From Anniella stebbinsi (Eukaryota; Chordata; Lepidosauria; Squamata; Anniellidae), in the NCBI GenBank assembly GCA_029215795.1, contig JARDYH010000004.1, forward strand, positions 33,174,001 through 33,238,000: a stretch of DNA of 64,000 nt, written 5' to 3'. The first letter of the stretch is position 1. Each line of letters starts with the position of its first letter. This document shows positions 45,236 to 55,048 of this stretch, one piece after another. Below the pieces are notes generated by a model. That model was not told the DNA's origin. It saw only the letters and a program-made list of their open reading frames with translations, and ran no database searches. The position numbers and the translations under genes are program-made.

Positions 45236-46099
45236 TCACTACAGTAGCCATACTAAATAGTAAAGTCATATTCTGCACTCTTTCCCATTGGGTAGACCTT
45301 TGTGTGTTGAGTGATTTAAAGGTTTGGTGACTGCTATAAAGGATCAGGGTTCCCAAAAACTTTATAGGGAGAAGGGGTGGGAACAAAAATGTGCTGCTTG
45401 CCACACCCAAATGGTGTGAGGGCAGTGGCACATGTTTGACATATTTGCATTCAATGTGATGTATTGAAAGGGGCAGCTATGTACAGGTAGCTATACTAGT
45501 ATGGGTGCTCCATGTGATTGGGACCCCTGATTGAAGGCAACATGGAACAGCTATGCAGCTGTATGCATATAGGGGCTCCTTTGAAATATGTATGTCAAGG
45601 GTTGGGGGCCAGTAGCACATGCAATTTTAGTGGTGAGGTCAGCTGTGCATACAAATGGAGAAGAAGAGGGCTAACATTTGTGATATTTCCACGTAAATAT
45701 GGTGACTGATTGGACTGTCTGCTGCCTAATCCAGACATTCCTTTTTCAGTGTAGCTGTCAATGGAAACCATAACTATATACCTGGCACTCCTGCTGCTAG
45801 ATCATCTAAAATTTAGATCGTAATTGCTCTTGAAACCTAAGTCTTCCAGATTGTGTGGCAACTTGCTATATTCTCTTACGGAATGATTTGCTTCCCACAT
45901 GACCTAGAAGACCTGTGTATGAAGAGCATGTAAGCATCTTAAAGATTTCATAGGGTCCTGCTGTGCCTTTTTTTTAAAAAAATCTGTATATGATTTGTTT
46001 CACTTGTGGCATTTATAACACAGTGTAGTTCCCTATGGCTCAAAGATGACACTGCTCTTTCAAAAAGAGGACACTTCCTTGTGTTTGCTTTGTCATGCT
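45236..46099. other. Unassigned, gene-free
   Basis: Unique-looking sequence, no feature recognised. Confidence 0.4.
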
Positions 46100-47124
46100 G
46101 TCAGGCAATACACAGATCCAAACTTTGCAAGTCAGGCACTGACTGGAGCTGGGGCTTGGGGTGTTAGGGGGTACTGCTTTGCAGTGATTCCAATCATGTT
46201 TGAATGGCTGATCCCAACAGGTGGAGCTGGGGGATTACTGATTGGCCCCTTCACAGTTGAAGGGGGCAACCATTAATCATGGGGATTCCCTTCCATCACC
46301 ATGCTGTTTAACTTCTATATGAAACTTCTGGGTGTGTTTTACCAGCAATTTGAGGTGAATTATCAACAATATACTAATGATGGCCATTTCTCATTTTCAT
46401 CTAATACAGAAGAATCAGGTGATGTTTCCAAACTATGTAGTGCCTGGATGTGGTAATGGACCATAAACCGAGGCTGATTTAAGACAAGATGGAGATACAG
46501 CTGATGGGTGTTTCATCCGTGCAGTTTAGAGGCATTCAGCCTGTTCTGGAGGGGTTTACACTCCCACTAAAGTATCAGGTATATAGCTGGGGGGGTACTC
46601 ATTGATCTAGGGATGTCAAAGAAACCTGCAACAGATACATATGAGTTTGGATTTCAATGGATCTGACTTGCAGCTTCCAACCTGCACATTCATACCTGTG
46701 TGTATTATTACTAATGCTCATTAGTTCAAGTCCACATTTGGGCTAATGTGCACTTTCACAAGTGGGACAAAGTTTTGGCCATTACTGAAAAGGTCTTGCC
46801 AATGTATAGTCATTTCACATTTGCCCATATTTCTTATAATGCTCAAAGTAAAACTTCTGCAGACCACACATGCAGCCTAGAGAAATTCTCTTGTACATAC
46901 TCCTGTTGGAATAATATAATAAGCACCACTGGCTAAATCCAAAGCTGCTCTGATTCTTAGCTTTGACCAGCATTGCTCCCTCATTTTGGGTAGAAAACTG
47001 ATGTGTCATTTGTTTTTAGGCTTTTATGATTTAAAATTTTGTATATTGGTTTTTAAATGTTCAGTGTTTTTACTTTTTGTAAACAGCCCAGAGAGCTTTG
47101 GCTATGGGGCGGTATAGAAATGTA

Positions 47125-47165
<41 letters not shown>
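46100..47165 (+). mobile_element. Old degenerate L2-clade LINE
   Basis: Plus-strand remnant. A frame around 46200 and then 'ATGCTGTTTAACTTCTATAT'/'GAAACTTCTGGGTGTG' correspond to the L2 RT segment MLFN(I/F)YMK-LLG. 'GGCATTCAGCCTGTTCTGGA' and 'GGGGGGTACTCATTGATCT' mark the region after the palm. The active-site region is unrecognisable. From about 46970 the 3' tail is clear, with 'CCCAGAGAGCTTTGGCTATG' and an (AAT)n run at 47127-47164. The stretch 46620-46970 does not resemble L2 and may be a later insertion or simply decayed. Confidence 0.7.
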
Positions 47166-47167
<2 letters not shown>

Positions 47168-47346
47168 CTGATTTCTTATAGAATGCTGTTGGATCCTTCA
47201 TACCTGCATATATTTGGCCAAAATATTATTCCATGTGATCATATTAGTGCAGATGAGTCTGTATATTCGGGTGCTGAAGGCTATCTGTACAGCAGGTCTG
47301 CTGGAAGAACCTGATGAACTGCATAACTACAGTAACTACAGTAAAT
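47166..47346. other. Unassigned spacer
   Basis: No feature recognised. Confidence 0.35.
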
Positions 47347-47573
47347 GGGCCTGTTTAGAAGACACCTTAAACCTTGCTGATTAAGGCTTTTGGTTAAGCA
47401 GCAGGGTTTAAAGTGTCTTATGCGATTCATTTTGCTAAACCCTGCTCATTCACTAACCACAGTTGGACCATCTGCAGCAGGGTTGGTGGCTCTAACTATG
47501 GCTTAAAGTGATGTGTGCTTGTGGTTAGTGCTAACCCCAGAGAACCAGTCTGAAGTGTCGGCTGAACAGGTCC
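47347..47573. mobile_element. MITE, CTGTTCAGACAACA family, copy C
   Basis: Left end GGGCCTGTTTAGAAGACACC and right end, complement, GGACCTGTTCAGCCGACACT, are diverged inverted termini. Flanking AAT on both sides (47344-47346, 47574-47576) is consistent with a 3-bp target duplication. The interior is built of repeated 'ggttta/taaacc' words. Non-coding. Confidence 0.65.
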
Positions 47574-47736
47574 AATGTGAATGTTGGTGTTCTCTGTACA
47601 TGAGACTATTCTGCAGACTTCATGGGTTCAGTATCCTATCTCTATCCATATAATAGTTGAGGACTGAGGGCAAAGCAATATACTGTCAAACTGTTCTCTC
47701 CTTATATATAATTTGTCTTGGAACACTTGTGATTTG

Positions 47737-47738
<2 letters not shown>
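47574..47738. other. Unassigned spacer
   Basis: No feature recognised. Confidence 0.35.
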
Positions 47739-47770
<32 letters not shown>

Positions 47771-48240
47771 TACATTTATATATCGCCCCATAGCCGAAGT
47801 TCTCTGGGCAGTTTACAAAATTTTAAAAGACTGAACATTAAAAAGTCAATATACAAAATTTAAAACCATAAAACATAAAAACAGTTGATATTTAAAACTT
47901 TTAACCTTTTACGCCTGGCAAAAAATTAAGTTAAAAACCTCAACTTAAGCTGTTGAAATGCCTGAGAGAAAATAAAAGTTTTGACCTGGCGCCAAAAGGA
48001 TAACAGTGTTGGCGCTAGGCGGGCCTCATTGGGGAGATCATTCCATAATTAGGGGGCCACCACCGAGAAGGCCCTCTCCCTTGTAGCCGTCCTCCGAGCT
48101 TTCCTTAGAGTAGGCACCTGGAGGAGGACCTTAGATGTTGAGCGTAGTGTACGTGTTGGTTCATGTTGGGAGAGGCGTTCCATCAGGTATTGTGGTCCCA
48201 AGCCGTGTAAGGCTTTATAGAGTAAAACCAACACCAGCAT
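47739..48240 (-). mobile_element. L2-clade LINE, 3' end
   Basis: ATT run at 47739-47770 then 'TATCGCCCCATAGCCGAAGT', the reverse complement of the L2 tail. The minus frame 48240-48049 gives YKALHGLGPQYLMERLSQHE, then RTATRERAFSVVAP, continuing into a decayed WNDLPNEARLAPTLLSF-type region. A short, 5'-truncated copy of the same subfamily as 38268-39161. Confidence 0.86.
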
Positions 48241-49064
48241 TGCCTCAGACTTCTCTCAATTCTTTTCGACAGGAGGATGAAGGACAGTGGGAAATTCCAC
48301 AGTATTACATTCAATATACATGTTTTATACTTGAGCCTCCTTAGCTTTACCTCAACTGTGCGCTTTGAATGAAGAGATGGATGTATTACAGTAGTTAATG
48401 TTTCTTCATGCTTAATTAAACAGTTAGTAACTTCCTATCTAGAATGCCTATGAAGTTAGCAAAGAAATAAGATACTCTTTTATCAGTGGCTTAGAGTGTG
48501 TGTGAGAGAAAGAATGGGAAAGGGAAAAGAGAGATAGTTTAGTGTGATAAATGAGGCATAAAGCACAGATCTTGGTAAATGTGATTTGAGAGAAAAAGGC
48601 TGTGGTTTAGGAAGAAAATGAAGAGAATGGCCTGCCAATACTAAAAACAGAGATGTTAGCAATTTGTAGCGACCTTGATACTCACTGTGGTAATAGGTTA
48701 ATGAAAGGTGAGCATATAAACTCTCTCAATTTTTGTTAGATGAATACTGGCTTCTGGCCATACGTTAACTGTACACCTACACTTATCATGTGGCAATGAC
48801 TGATGTTTCCTTAATGGTGGATAAATTGCAGAGTTCCAGGCTGATACCATAGTTTTGGCTGTGAATCAAAAATTACATTTTTAAAAAATCCAGTTGTCTG
48901 ATGTTGCATGCAGCATTCTTTTAAAAAAAATGATGGTAGAATTCTATGTTAGCTAACATATTAATATTATTTTAAAATGGTTATAATCTGGCCAAAGTTA
49001 AAGTGATCCCTTTGAGTGAGGAAGTTAAGAATGTGTTCAGTTTTCCTCCACTGAAATTGACAGA
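48241..49064. other. Unassigned, gene-free
   Basis: AT-rich unique-looking sequence. Confidence 0.4.
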
Positions 49065-49415
49065 GGCTGCCTCTACAAGAGAGGTTTAAAGCTCTTTCAA
49101 GGCTGATTAAATTTTTTTACCTCTACAAGAGAGGAGCGCAAATTGGGGGCTGAGGCGCTTTAAACATCTGATTATGCGCATTATCGAATGCGCGTTAAAC
49201 CGCGAGTTCTAATTTGCGGCGGCAGTTAAAGCGCCTTACCACCATGTAAACATGCGATTCTCCGCATGTCAACAAGTTTAAAGCATGTTTTGGTCGTCCA
49301 GTAATGTGCTTCGCCGCCTCTCGTACAGAGGTATTAGGAGTAAATGCGCTTCCACGAATATGCGCATAATCGGGCAGCCAGGCGCCAAAGCGAATCCTTC
49401 TAGAGGGGATCAGAA
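49065..49415. other. Small CpG-rich island with inverted motifs
   Basis: In an AT-rich setting this stretch has many GCGC/CGC words: 'GATTATGCGCATTATCG' near 49169 and its near-complement 'CGAATATGCGCATAATCG' near 49355, 'GGCGCTTTAAAC' near 49153 and 'GTTAAAGCGCC' near 49226. 'CCTCTACAAGAGAGG' occurs twice at the left (about 49071 and 49121). The arrangement suggests a foldback transposon that preserved CpGs, but the ends are not clear. Confidence 0.45.
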
Positions 49416-50234
49416 GCTAAAACTGGTCACTTTGGCTCAATCAGGCCATGTATTTTTATTAATTTACATTTATAATTAATTAATACAATTTTGAAAGTAG
49501 TAGAAATTGAATTAACATCACAAAAAAAACAAGAAAGCCGTTATACTATTAAAAAAAATTGAAATATGCCGACTTTTAATTCCTCTAGCATGTTATCTCT
49601 GTTCAGCAAATTTTGGAATTGGTGGATGGATGGATGGATATTTGCTGTGCTACAAATCAAACAGAACATGTAAAAATTATACACAAGGCATAAAAATTTA
49701 GAAGTTGGAATTATCAGGGATCGAGGGTGGGGAGATTCTATTCATACATTTTCAGCTATTTCATTCTCTCCAGTTTTTTAAGATAGCCAGATGCCTTTTG
49801 AACTTCAGCTGGGGAATCCACTCTGCTGTAGGTTGAAAGTGATATAGCCTTGAAGTTTCCACCAGAGTGACATTTCAAGTGTCTGCTGTACACGTGACTG
49901 CTGAACTGCTAGTTTGGGAAACCTCCTCCAGCAAAATGTCTTTGCCTCTCCTGCTGCACGATGCATGTTTAATCTCTGTAGAGTAGGAAGCGAAATCATT
50001 TTGGAAGAAACAGAGACCAGTTGCTAAACAGGATCTATAATTATAGCTAGTTCCTTTGATTCTATCTTGTTACGGTACTGAGAGATAAATGTAGCGTACA
50101 TGTGTAAAATGAGAAATATTAAGGATTGTATCTTATGGTTGTGTGAGCAAAAGGCAGCTTGTGCATCTCATCTCGCACTCCCTGAAAAGCCTCTCCAGAG
50201 AATCGGAGGGATCTACTGGACATTATGGGATTTG
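49416..50234. other. Unassigned, gene-free
   Basis: AT-rich, with a short GGAT run at 49623-49639. No gene supported. Confidence 0.4.
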
Positions 50235-50330
50235 TATTTATTTATTTATTTATTTATTTATTCGTGGCATCTACATATTGCTGAGTATAGTAAAATCTCT
50301 CAGTGGTTCACAATATTGTGTTGTGTGGGG
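50235..50330 (-). mobile_element. LINE 3' tail (L2-like)
   Basis: TTTA run at 50236-50262 followed by 'TCTACATATTGCTGAGTATA' and 'TCTCTCAGTGGTTCACAATA', a degraded reverse-complement L2-type tail. Confidence 0.5.
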
Positions 50331-51001
50331 CTAAAGTGGGAGGGGTAATCCCTTTAATATGGTTTTCGGGAGCCAAAAGGGACAGTAGGGGGAAGGAGGA
50401 CAAGAAGAAATTGGTTGCTTATTCAACCACTGAATACAACCATAAATTTTAACTTCTGTGTATTCTATTGGTCGTCTTATGACTAGGGAAGCAGGTCATC
50501 AACTCATTTCAAGGAGTTAGGCTCAGTCTATTTTATTCCGGTGGAGAGAAATGCTATGACTCCTCATGGCTCCTAAGTACTCAGGGTTTTGGGGGAGAAG
50601 TTGGAGAAGTCTTGAAAAATACTTCTAGACAGATGTGACCTCCAGTCATAGAATTTCCCCTGGAAGTGATAGAACTTCACCTGGATGCCATTAGGCCTTT
50701 GATGCTGATACTATTCTTTTCTTTCTATGCTCTGCTGGAGCTCCCTCTGCTTCCTTATTCATTGTCAATTTCTCTACTCCTGACTAGCCTTCTCATGGAG
50801 AGTTATCTCAATAAAATAGAATCAAATAGGAAGCATGCTTTTTTGTAGGAGAAACTAATTTGGATGAATGCAATAGAACAGGAATACTGAACCAAAGGGC
50901 CAGAGGCCAAATCTGATCCTCCTTGGATTTCAATATGGCTTATCTGGAGTTCCCTAAGGCTTAGTTATTTACAGTAAGAGCTTTAATATGCTGGTATTTT
51001 C
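50331..51001. other. Unassigned, gene-free
   Basis: Unique-looking sequence. Its last eight bases (50994-51001, GTATTTTC) are the left target duplication of the following element. Confidence 0.4.
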
Positions 51002-51501
51002 TAGGGCTGTGCAGGGACCCAACAATCTGCTTCGGAGAGTGATTCGGAGCCTCCAAATCTGTACCAATCCACCTTGGAACCCATCCAACCCACTTTGGAT
51101 CAGATCCAAAATGAGTTCTGTACATCTGAAGTGGGTCAGATGGTGAAGGTTCCATTGGACTCCCCTCTCCCAACTGCCCCCCCCCGAACCTGGCGGGCTG
51201 CTGCTCCCACCTGCAGGACTTATCTGACCTATCGGGCAGCATCCCATCCTCAATGAGAACCACCATTTTTAAGGAAGATGACAGCTCTGTCATTTCCAAG
51301 ATCTAATGTTCAAACTATAGTGGCCATAAAGGGTCATTTGCAGAAAGTGGGTGGCTGTCGGATGGGTCACGTAACTCCCACAGGTTGGTGGGGGCAGCAG
51401 CTCACCATTGCCCTGGTTCAGGCCAAAGTTGCCTGAGGCGCTTAGTGCCCACTTCGGTTCGGAGTCTGGATTGAACCTGAGGTGGTGCACGGGAAGCCCT
51501 A
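51002..51501. mobile_element. hAT-like non-autonomous element (500 bp)
   Basis: Begins TAGGGCTGTGCAGGGA and ends GGTGCACGGGAAGCCCTA, with inverted TAGGGCT termini. It is flanked by an exact 8-bp duplication GTATTTTC (50994-51001 and 51502-51509). The interior is GC-richer than the surroundings, with 'cttcggagagtgattcggag' and 'cttcggttcggagtctggat' words echoing the (T)CGGA/GATC-rich ends of the 52968 element. Frames of about 60-110 codons on both strands overlap and have no transposase motifs. Confidence 0.82.
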
Positions 51502-52127
51502 GTATTTTCAGCCCTGCCCCTTTTTTCCTTTGCCTACCCATTACCAAAAGCAGCCCTTTTGAGTGTCTCTAAAATGGAATTTGGTCTTTGGGCTGAAAGT
51601 GGTTTAACACCTCTGCAATAGATACACATGTTGGGGCTGATGTAAATTTAATGGAGAATATACTAAAATGCAGGAACTTCTGGGACATTCCCTAAGCTCC
51701 ATATCCATAACTTCCATATTGGGTGATGTGAATAACACATACTGACCAGTAAACATGTGTGTAGTTTTTAAGTGGAGAATATAGATTCTGACGAAGCAAC
51801 GTGTGAAACCCTGTTGATGGTCTGCATATTCTCTGACATCCTTCAGAGACTTTGCACATTGATTGAGCAATATGCCAAAACTATCTGTTGTGCACGTTCT
51901 TCATTCAATCCACAGTGACCACAACATCTCTGTCTCATTCATACATTTCATGAAGTAGGCTGTTGTCTATGCCACAAAACCTCAATTGGTCCCTAGGGAC
52001 ACATTTTTGTTTCTTTAGAAACTGGTATATGTTTAATAGCCTTTTAAAATGTAATTGTTCTGGCTAACCTGGATAAAATAATGGACGACACTGGATGTTT
52101 GCCTAATCTGACCATTTGTTTTCATAT
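51502..52127. other. Unassigned, gene-free
   Basis: Unique-looking sequence; no exon recognised. Confidence 0.4.
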
Positions 52128-52146
52128 TGGCCACTAGAGGCCGCCG
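52128..52146 (+). promoter_or_regulatory. CTCF-like motif
   Basis: TGGCCACTAGAGGCCGCCG matches the vertebrate CTCF core pattern (CCACTAGAGGGCGC) except for one G to C change. It lies in a repeat-free stretch about 0.8 kb from the GC-rich transposon. Motif match by eye only. Confidence 0.35.
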
Positions 52147-52967
52147 CACCGTCTATCTAAATTGCTTGAAGTCGCTTCTGCAGCTAATTGCAGGTTGAGA
52201 GGGTACTGTTAGCTAGCTGTAAACAGAAGGCCACATAACTTTCCTAGTTGTCTATGTCACAGCATACCAGTACAGAAAGGGAGAGTTGGTTTGATACCAA
52301 ATCTCAGATATGTCGCCCCATGGAATCAAAAGCCCGTTGACTTGTAAGAAACCTGCACTATACGTTTCTACTCATGTAAATTTCGAATGAAATATTGACA
52401 CTGGTTGCATCCTTTCACATTCCCTTATGGTATTTGTGGGCCATCATTCTTGTGTTGGCATTTAGCCTTAGATGGAGTTTGCCACCCACTTAGGGCGGCC
52501 ATATCCAAGCAGGGAAAAGGAAGAAAACAATTATCTAGGTGCACAAGAATTTATTAATTGTTAATGGAGCCCACTGCATTTTGAAAAGATACGTTTGAAC
52601 TATCAATTTCAAACTTGTACTTGCATGCTGTCATAGTTAAGTTGCAATGATGTGCAGATACCAGGTTGAAATTGTTCATTCAAAGGTGCCCCCAAGAACG
52701 AACTTTGTTCAAAATGCACTGGACTCATTTTTTTTTTTAAAAAAAGACAGCCCTGTGCACCCAGAGGACCCCCTTCTTTCCTTCCCCGGTAACTGGTATC
52801 TTCCCACTTTTCTGTCAGTGGGAATGGCTAGTGGGAGAGCGACCTCTTGTATAACACTGGATGGAGGAGCCTCAAGTGCACCCGACTGTATCCTGCAACA
52901 CCCACCTCCTCCCCAGCCCTTTCCCATTGGCTGCTTGACCCTGGACGGAAGTGCCCCTAGTACCAAT
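52147..52967. other. Unassigned; contains left target duplication of next element
   Basis: Unique-looking sequence. Opposite-strand frames at 52647-52970 and 52709-52966 mirror each other and are not genes. Positions 52960-52967 read GTACCAAT. Confidence 0.4.
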
Positions 52968-52980
52968 TAGGGATGTGCAC
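52968..52980 (+). repeat. Left terminal inverted repeat
   Basis: TAGGGATGTGCAC, preceded directly by the target duplication GTACCAAT. Confidence 0.9.
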
Positions 52981-53221
52981 TGGATCGGACCCGATCCACG
53001 ATCCGAGTCCGGTCCAGTGGGAAATCGGATAAATTATCCGATTTCCGATCCCGCAGCTGGATCGGCCGATCCAATCCGAACCGGTCCGAAAAAGCTCCGA
53101 ACCGGTTCGGCGGATCGGCGGATCGGCGGGCGCCCACTGGCGCCCACCGCCGCTTCCATTGGCGGGCGCCAGCGGGCGCCCGCCGATGAAAGTGGACAGC
53201 GGGGGGGGGGAGGAGGGGGGC

Positions 53222-54647
53222 ACTTACCTTCTCGGCCCGGTGGCTCCCGTCCGGCGCCGGCGCCTACTACTACTAGCAGGCTCCGCGGCCTGCTCTAGGG
53301 TGGCGCGCCGGGTGATGTCATCACCCGGCGCGCTACTCTAGAGCAGGCCGCGGAGCCTGCTGGTAGTAGTAGGCGCCGGCGCCGGACGGGAGCCGCCGGG
53401 CCGGAAAGGTAAGGAGGGGGTGCGTGGAGGGGAGGAGGGGGCGCGCGGAGGGGGGAGGGGGGCCCTTACCTTTCCGGCCCGGCGGCTCCCGTCCGGCGCC
53501 GGCGCCTACTATTCCCAGCAGGCTCCGCGGCCTGCTCTAGGATGGCGCGCCGGGTGATGTCATCACCCGGCGCGCTACTCTAGAGCAGGCCGCGGAGCCT
53601 GCTGGAAGTAGTAGGCGCCGGCGCCGGACGGGAGCCGCCGGGCCGGAAAGGTAAGGAGGGGGTGCGTGGAGGGGAGGAGGGGGCGCGCGGAGGGGGGAGG
53701 GGGGCCCTTACCTTTCCGGCCCGGCGGCTCCCGTCCGGCGCCGGCGCCTACTATTCCCAGCAGGCTCCGCGGCCTGCTCTAGGATGGCGCGCCGGGTGAT
53801 GTCATCACCCGGCGCGCTACTCTAGAGCAGGCCGCGGAGCCTGCTGGAAGTAGTAGGCGCCGGCGCCGGACGGGAGCCGCCGGGCCGGAAAGGTAAGGAG
53901 GGGGTGCGTGGAGGGGAGGAGGGGGCGCGCGGAGGGGGGAGGGGGGCCCTTACCTTTCCGGCCCGGCGGCTCCCGTCCGGCGCCGGCGCCTACTATTCCC
54001 AGCAGGCTCCGCGGCCTGCTCTAGGATGGCGCGCCGGGTGATGTCATCACCCGGCGCGCTACTCTAGAGCAGGCCGCGGAGCCTGCTGGAAGTAGTAGGC
54101 GCCGGCGCCGGACGGGAGCCGCCGGGCCGGAAAGGTAAGGAGGGGGTGCGTGGAGGGGAGGAGGGGGCGCGCGGAGGGGGGAGGGGGGCCCTTACCTTTC
54201 CGGCCCGGCGGCTCCCGTCCGGCGCCGGCGCCTACTATTCCCAGCAGGCTCCGCGGCCTGCTCTAGGATGGCGCGCCGGGTGATGTCATCACCCGGCGCG
54301 CTACTCTAGAGCAGGCCGCGGAGCCTGCTGGAAGTAGTAGGCGCCGGCGCCGGACGGGAGCCGCCGGGTCGGAAAGGTAAGGAGGGGGTGCGTGGAGGGG
54401 AGGAGGGGGCGCGCGGAGGGGGGAGGGGGGAGGAGGGGGCGCGCGGAGGGGGGAGGGGGGAGGGGGGCCCTTACCTGCCCGGCCCGGCGGCTCCCGTCCG
54501 GCGCCGGCGCCTACTACTACCAGCAGGCTCCGCGGCCTGCTCCAGGGTGGCGCGCCGGGTGATGTCATCACCCGGCGCGCTACTCGAGAGTAGGCCGCGG
54601 AGCCCGCTGGTAGTAGCCGCCGGCGCCGGACGTGCCGAGAAGGTAAG
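53222..54647. repeat. Tandem array of six long hairpins
   Basis: Centres (the single T of TGATGTCATCA) lie at 53318, 53560, 53802, 54044, 54286 and 54565: spacing exactly 242 four times, then 279. In the repeated units each arm is 96 bases (for example 53464-53559 against 53561-53656), running from CCTTACCTTTCC to GGAAAGGTAAGG with only a few mismatches, chiefly near TACT and the TGGCGCG/CGCGCTA positions. Linkers of 49 bases are G-rich (GGAGGGGGCGCGCGGAGGGG type) and in the last interval this linker is itself partly duplicated, explaining the 279 spacing. Units 1 and 6 are more diverged than units 2-5, which are nearly identical. Confidence 0.93.
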
Positions 54648-54841
54648 TGGCGGGGAAGGGGGCTTACCCCCCCCCCGGAGCCGTCCGCTTCTATCCGCTG
54701 GCGCCCGCGGGCGCCAGCGGATGGAAGCAGGCGGCCCCAGGGGGGGTAGGGAGCGCGGGGGAGGGGGTTTACCTGCCGGGGCCGTCCACAGCGGACGGCC
54801 CCGGGGGGGGGGAGGGAGTTAGGCCCCCCCTTACCCACCCG

Positions 54842-54903
54842 CCGCCATTTTTTCCTCATAGACTTGCATTGCAATGCAAGTCTATGGGGAAAAAAATGGC
54901 GGC
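54842..54903. repeat. Palindrome near the right end of the GC-rich element
   Basis: CCGCCATTTTTTCC... at the left pairs with ...GGAAAAAAATGGCGG at the right around a GACTTGCATTGCAATGCAAG core. It is an AT-containing palindrome within the otherwise GC-rich element. Further palindromes lie at about 54680-54736 (CGCTGGCGCCCGCGGGCGCC core) and 54780-54804 (GGCCGTCCACAGCGGACGGC). Confidence 0.85.
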
Positions 54904-55035
54904 CGATCCAAAAATTTCCGATTTTTGGATCGGGATCGGACTCGATCCGGTCCGGGGGGCCTCCGATTTTGTCCGAACCGGTCCGGGACAAAATTGGAGG
55001 TCCTGATCCGGGTCCCGATCCGATCCGGGGGGTCC

Positions 55036-55048
55036 GTGCACACCCCTA
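55036..55048 (-). repeat. Right terminal inverted repeat
   Basis: GTGCACACCCCTA, followed directly by GTACCAAT. Confidence 0.9.

Larger units (their letters stand above)
52968..55048. mobile_element. GC-rich hAT-like element with hairpin array (2081 bp)
   Basis: Bounded by TAGGGATGTGCAC (52968-52980) and GTGCACACCCCTA (55036-55048), inverted repeats with 12 of 13 matches, and by an exact 8-bp duplication GTACCAAT (52960-52967, 55049-55056). Eight-base duplications with this nTnnnnAn form are typical of hAT transposases. Subterminal parts are dense in GATCCG/CGGATC words, and TCCGAACCGGTCCG occurs in both (53075-53088, 54972-54985), as expected for transposase-binding repeats. The core is six tandem hairpin units. 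No transposase is encoded; the frames of up to 242 codons inside (for example minus 54991-54263) are low-complexity Pro/Arg/Gly translations of the palindromes. Composition is strikingly GC- and CpG-rich beside AT-rich flanks. Confidence 0.88.

Noticed and set aside
53222..54647. CRISPR array interpretation of the 242-bp repeats
   Set aside because: Units are long hairpins in tandem without unique spacers, inside a transposon with target duplications, in a vertebrate-like context.
54263..54991. 242-codon minus-strand frame in the GC-rich element
   Set aside because: Translation is low-complexity Pro/Arg/Gly generated by GC-rich palindromes; similar frames exist on the opposite strand and no domain is visible.
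54388..55006. Plus-strand frames of 119-144 codons in the same element
   Set aside because: Mirror images of the palindromic DNA; unit-repeated peptides such as SAACSRVARR arise on both strands, so they reflect DNA symmetry, not protein coding.
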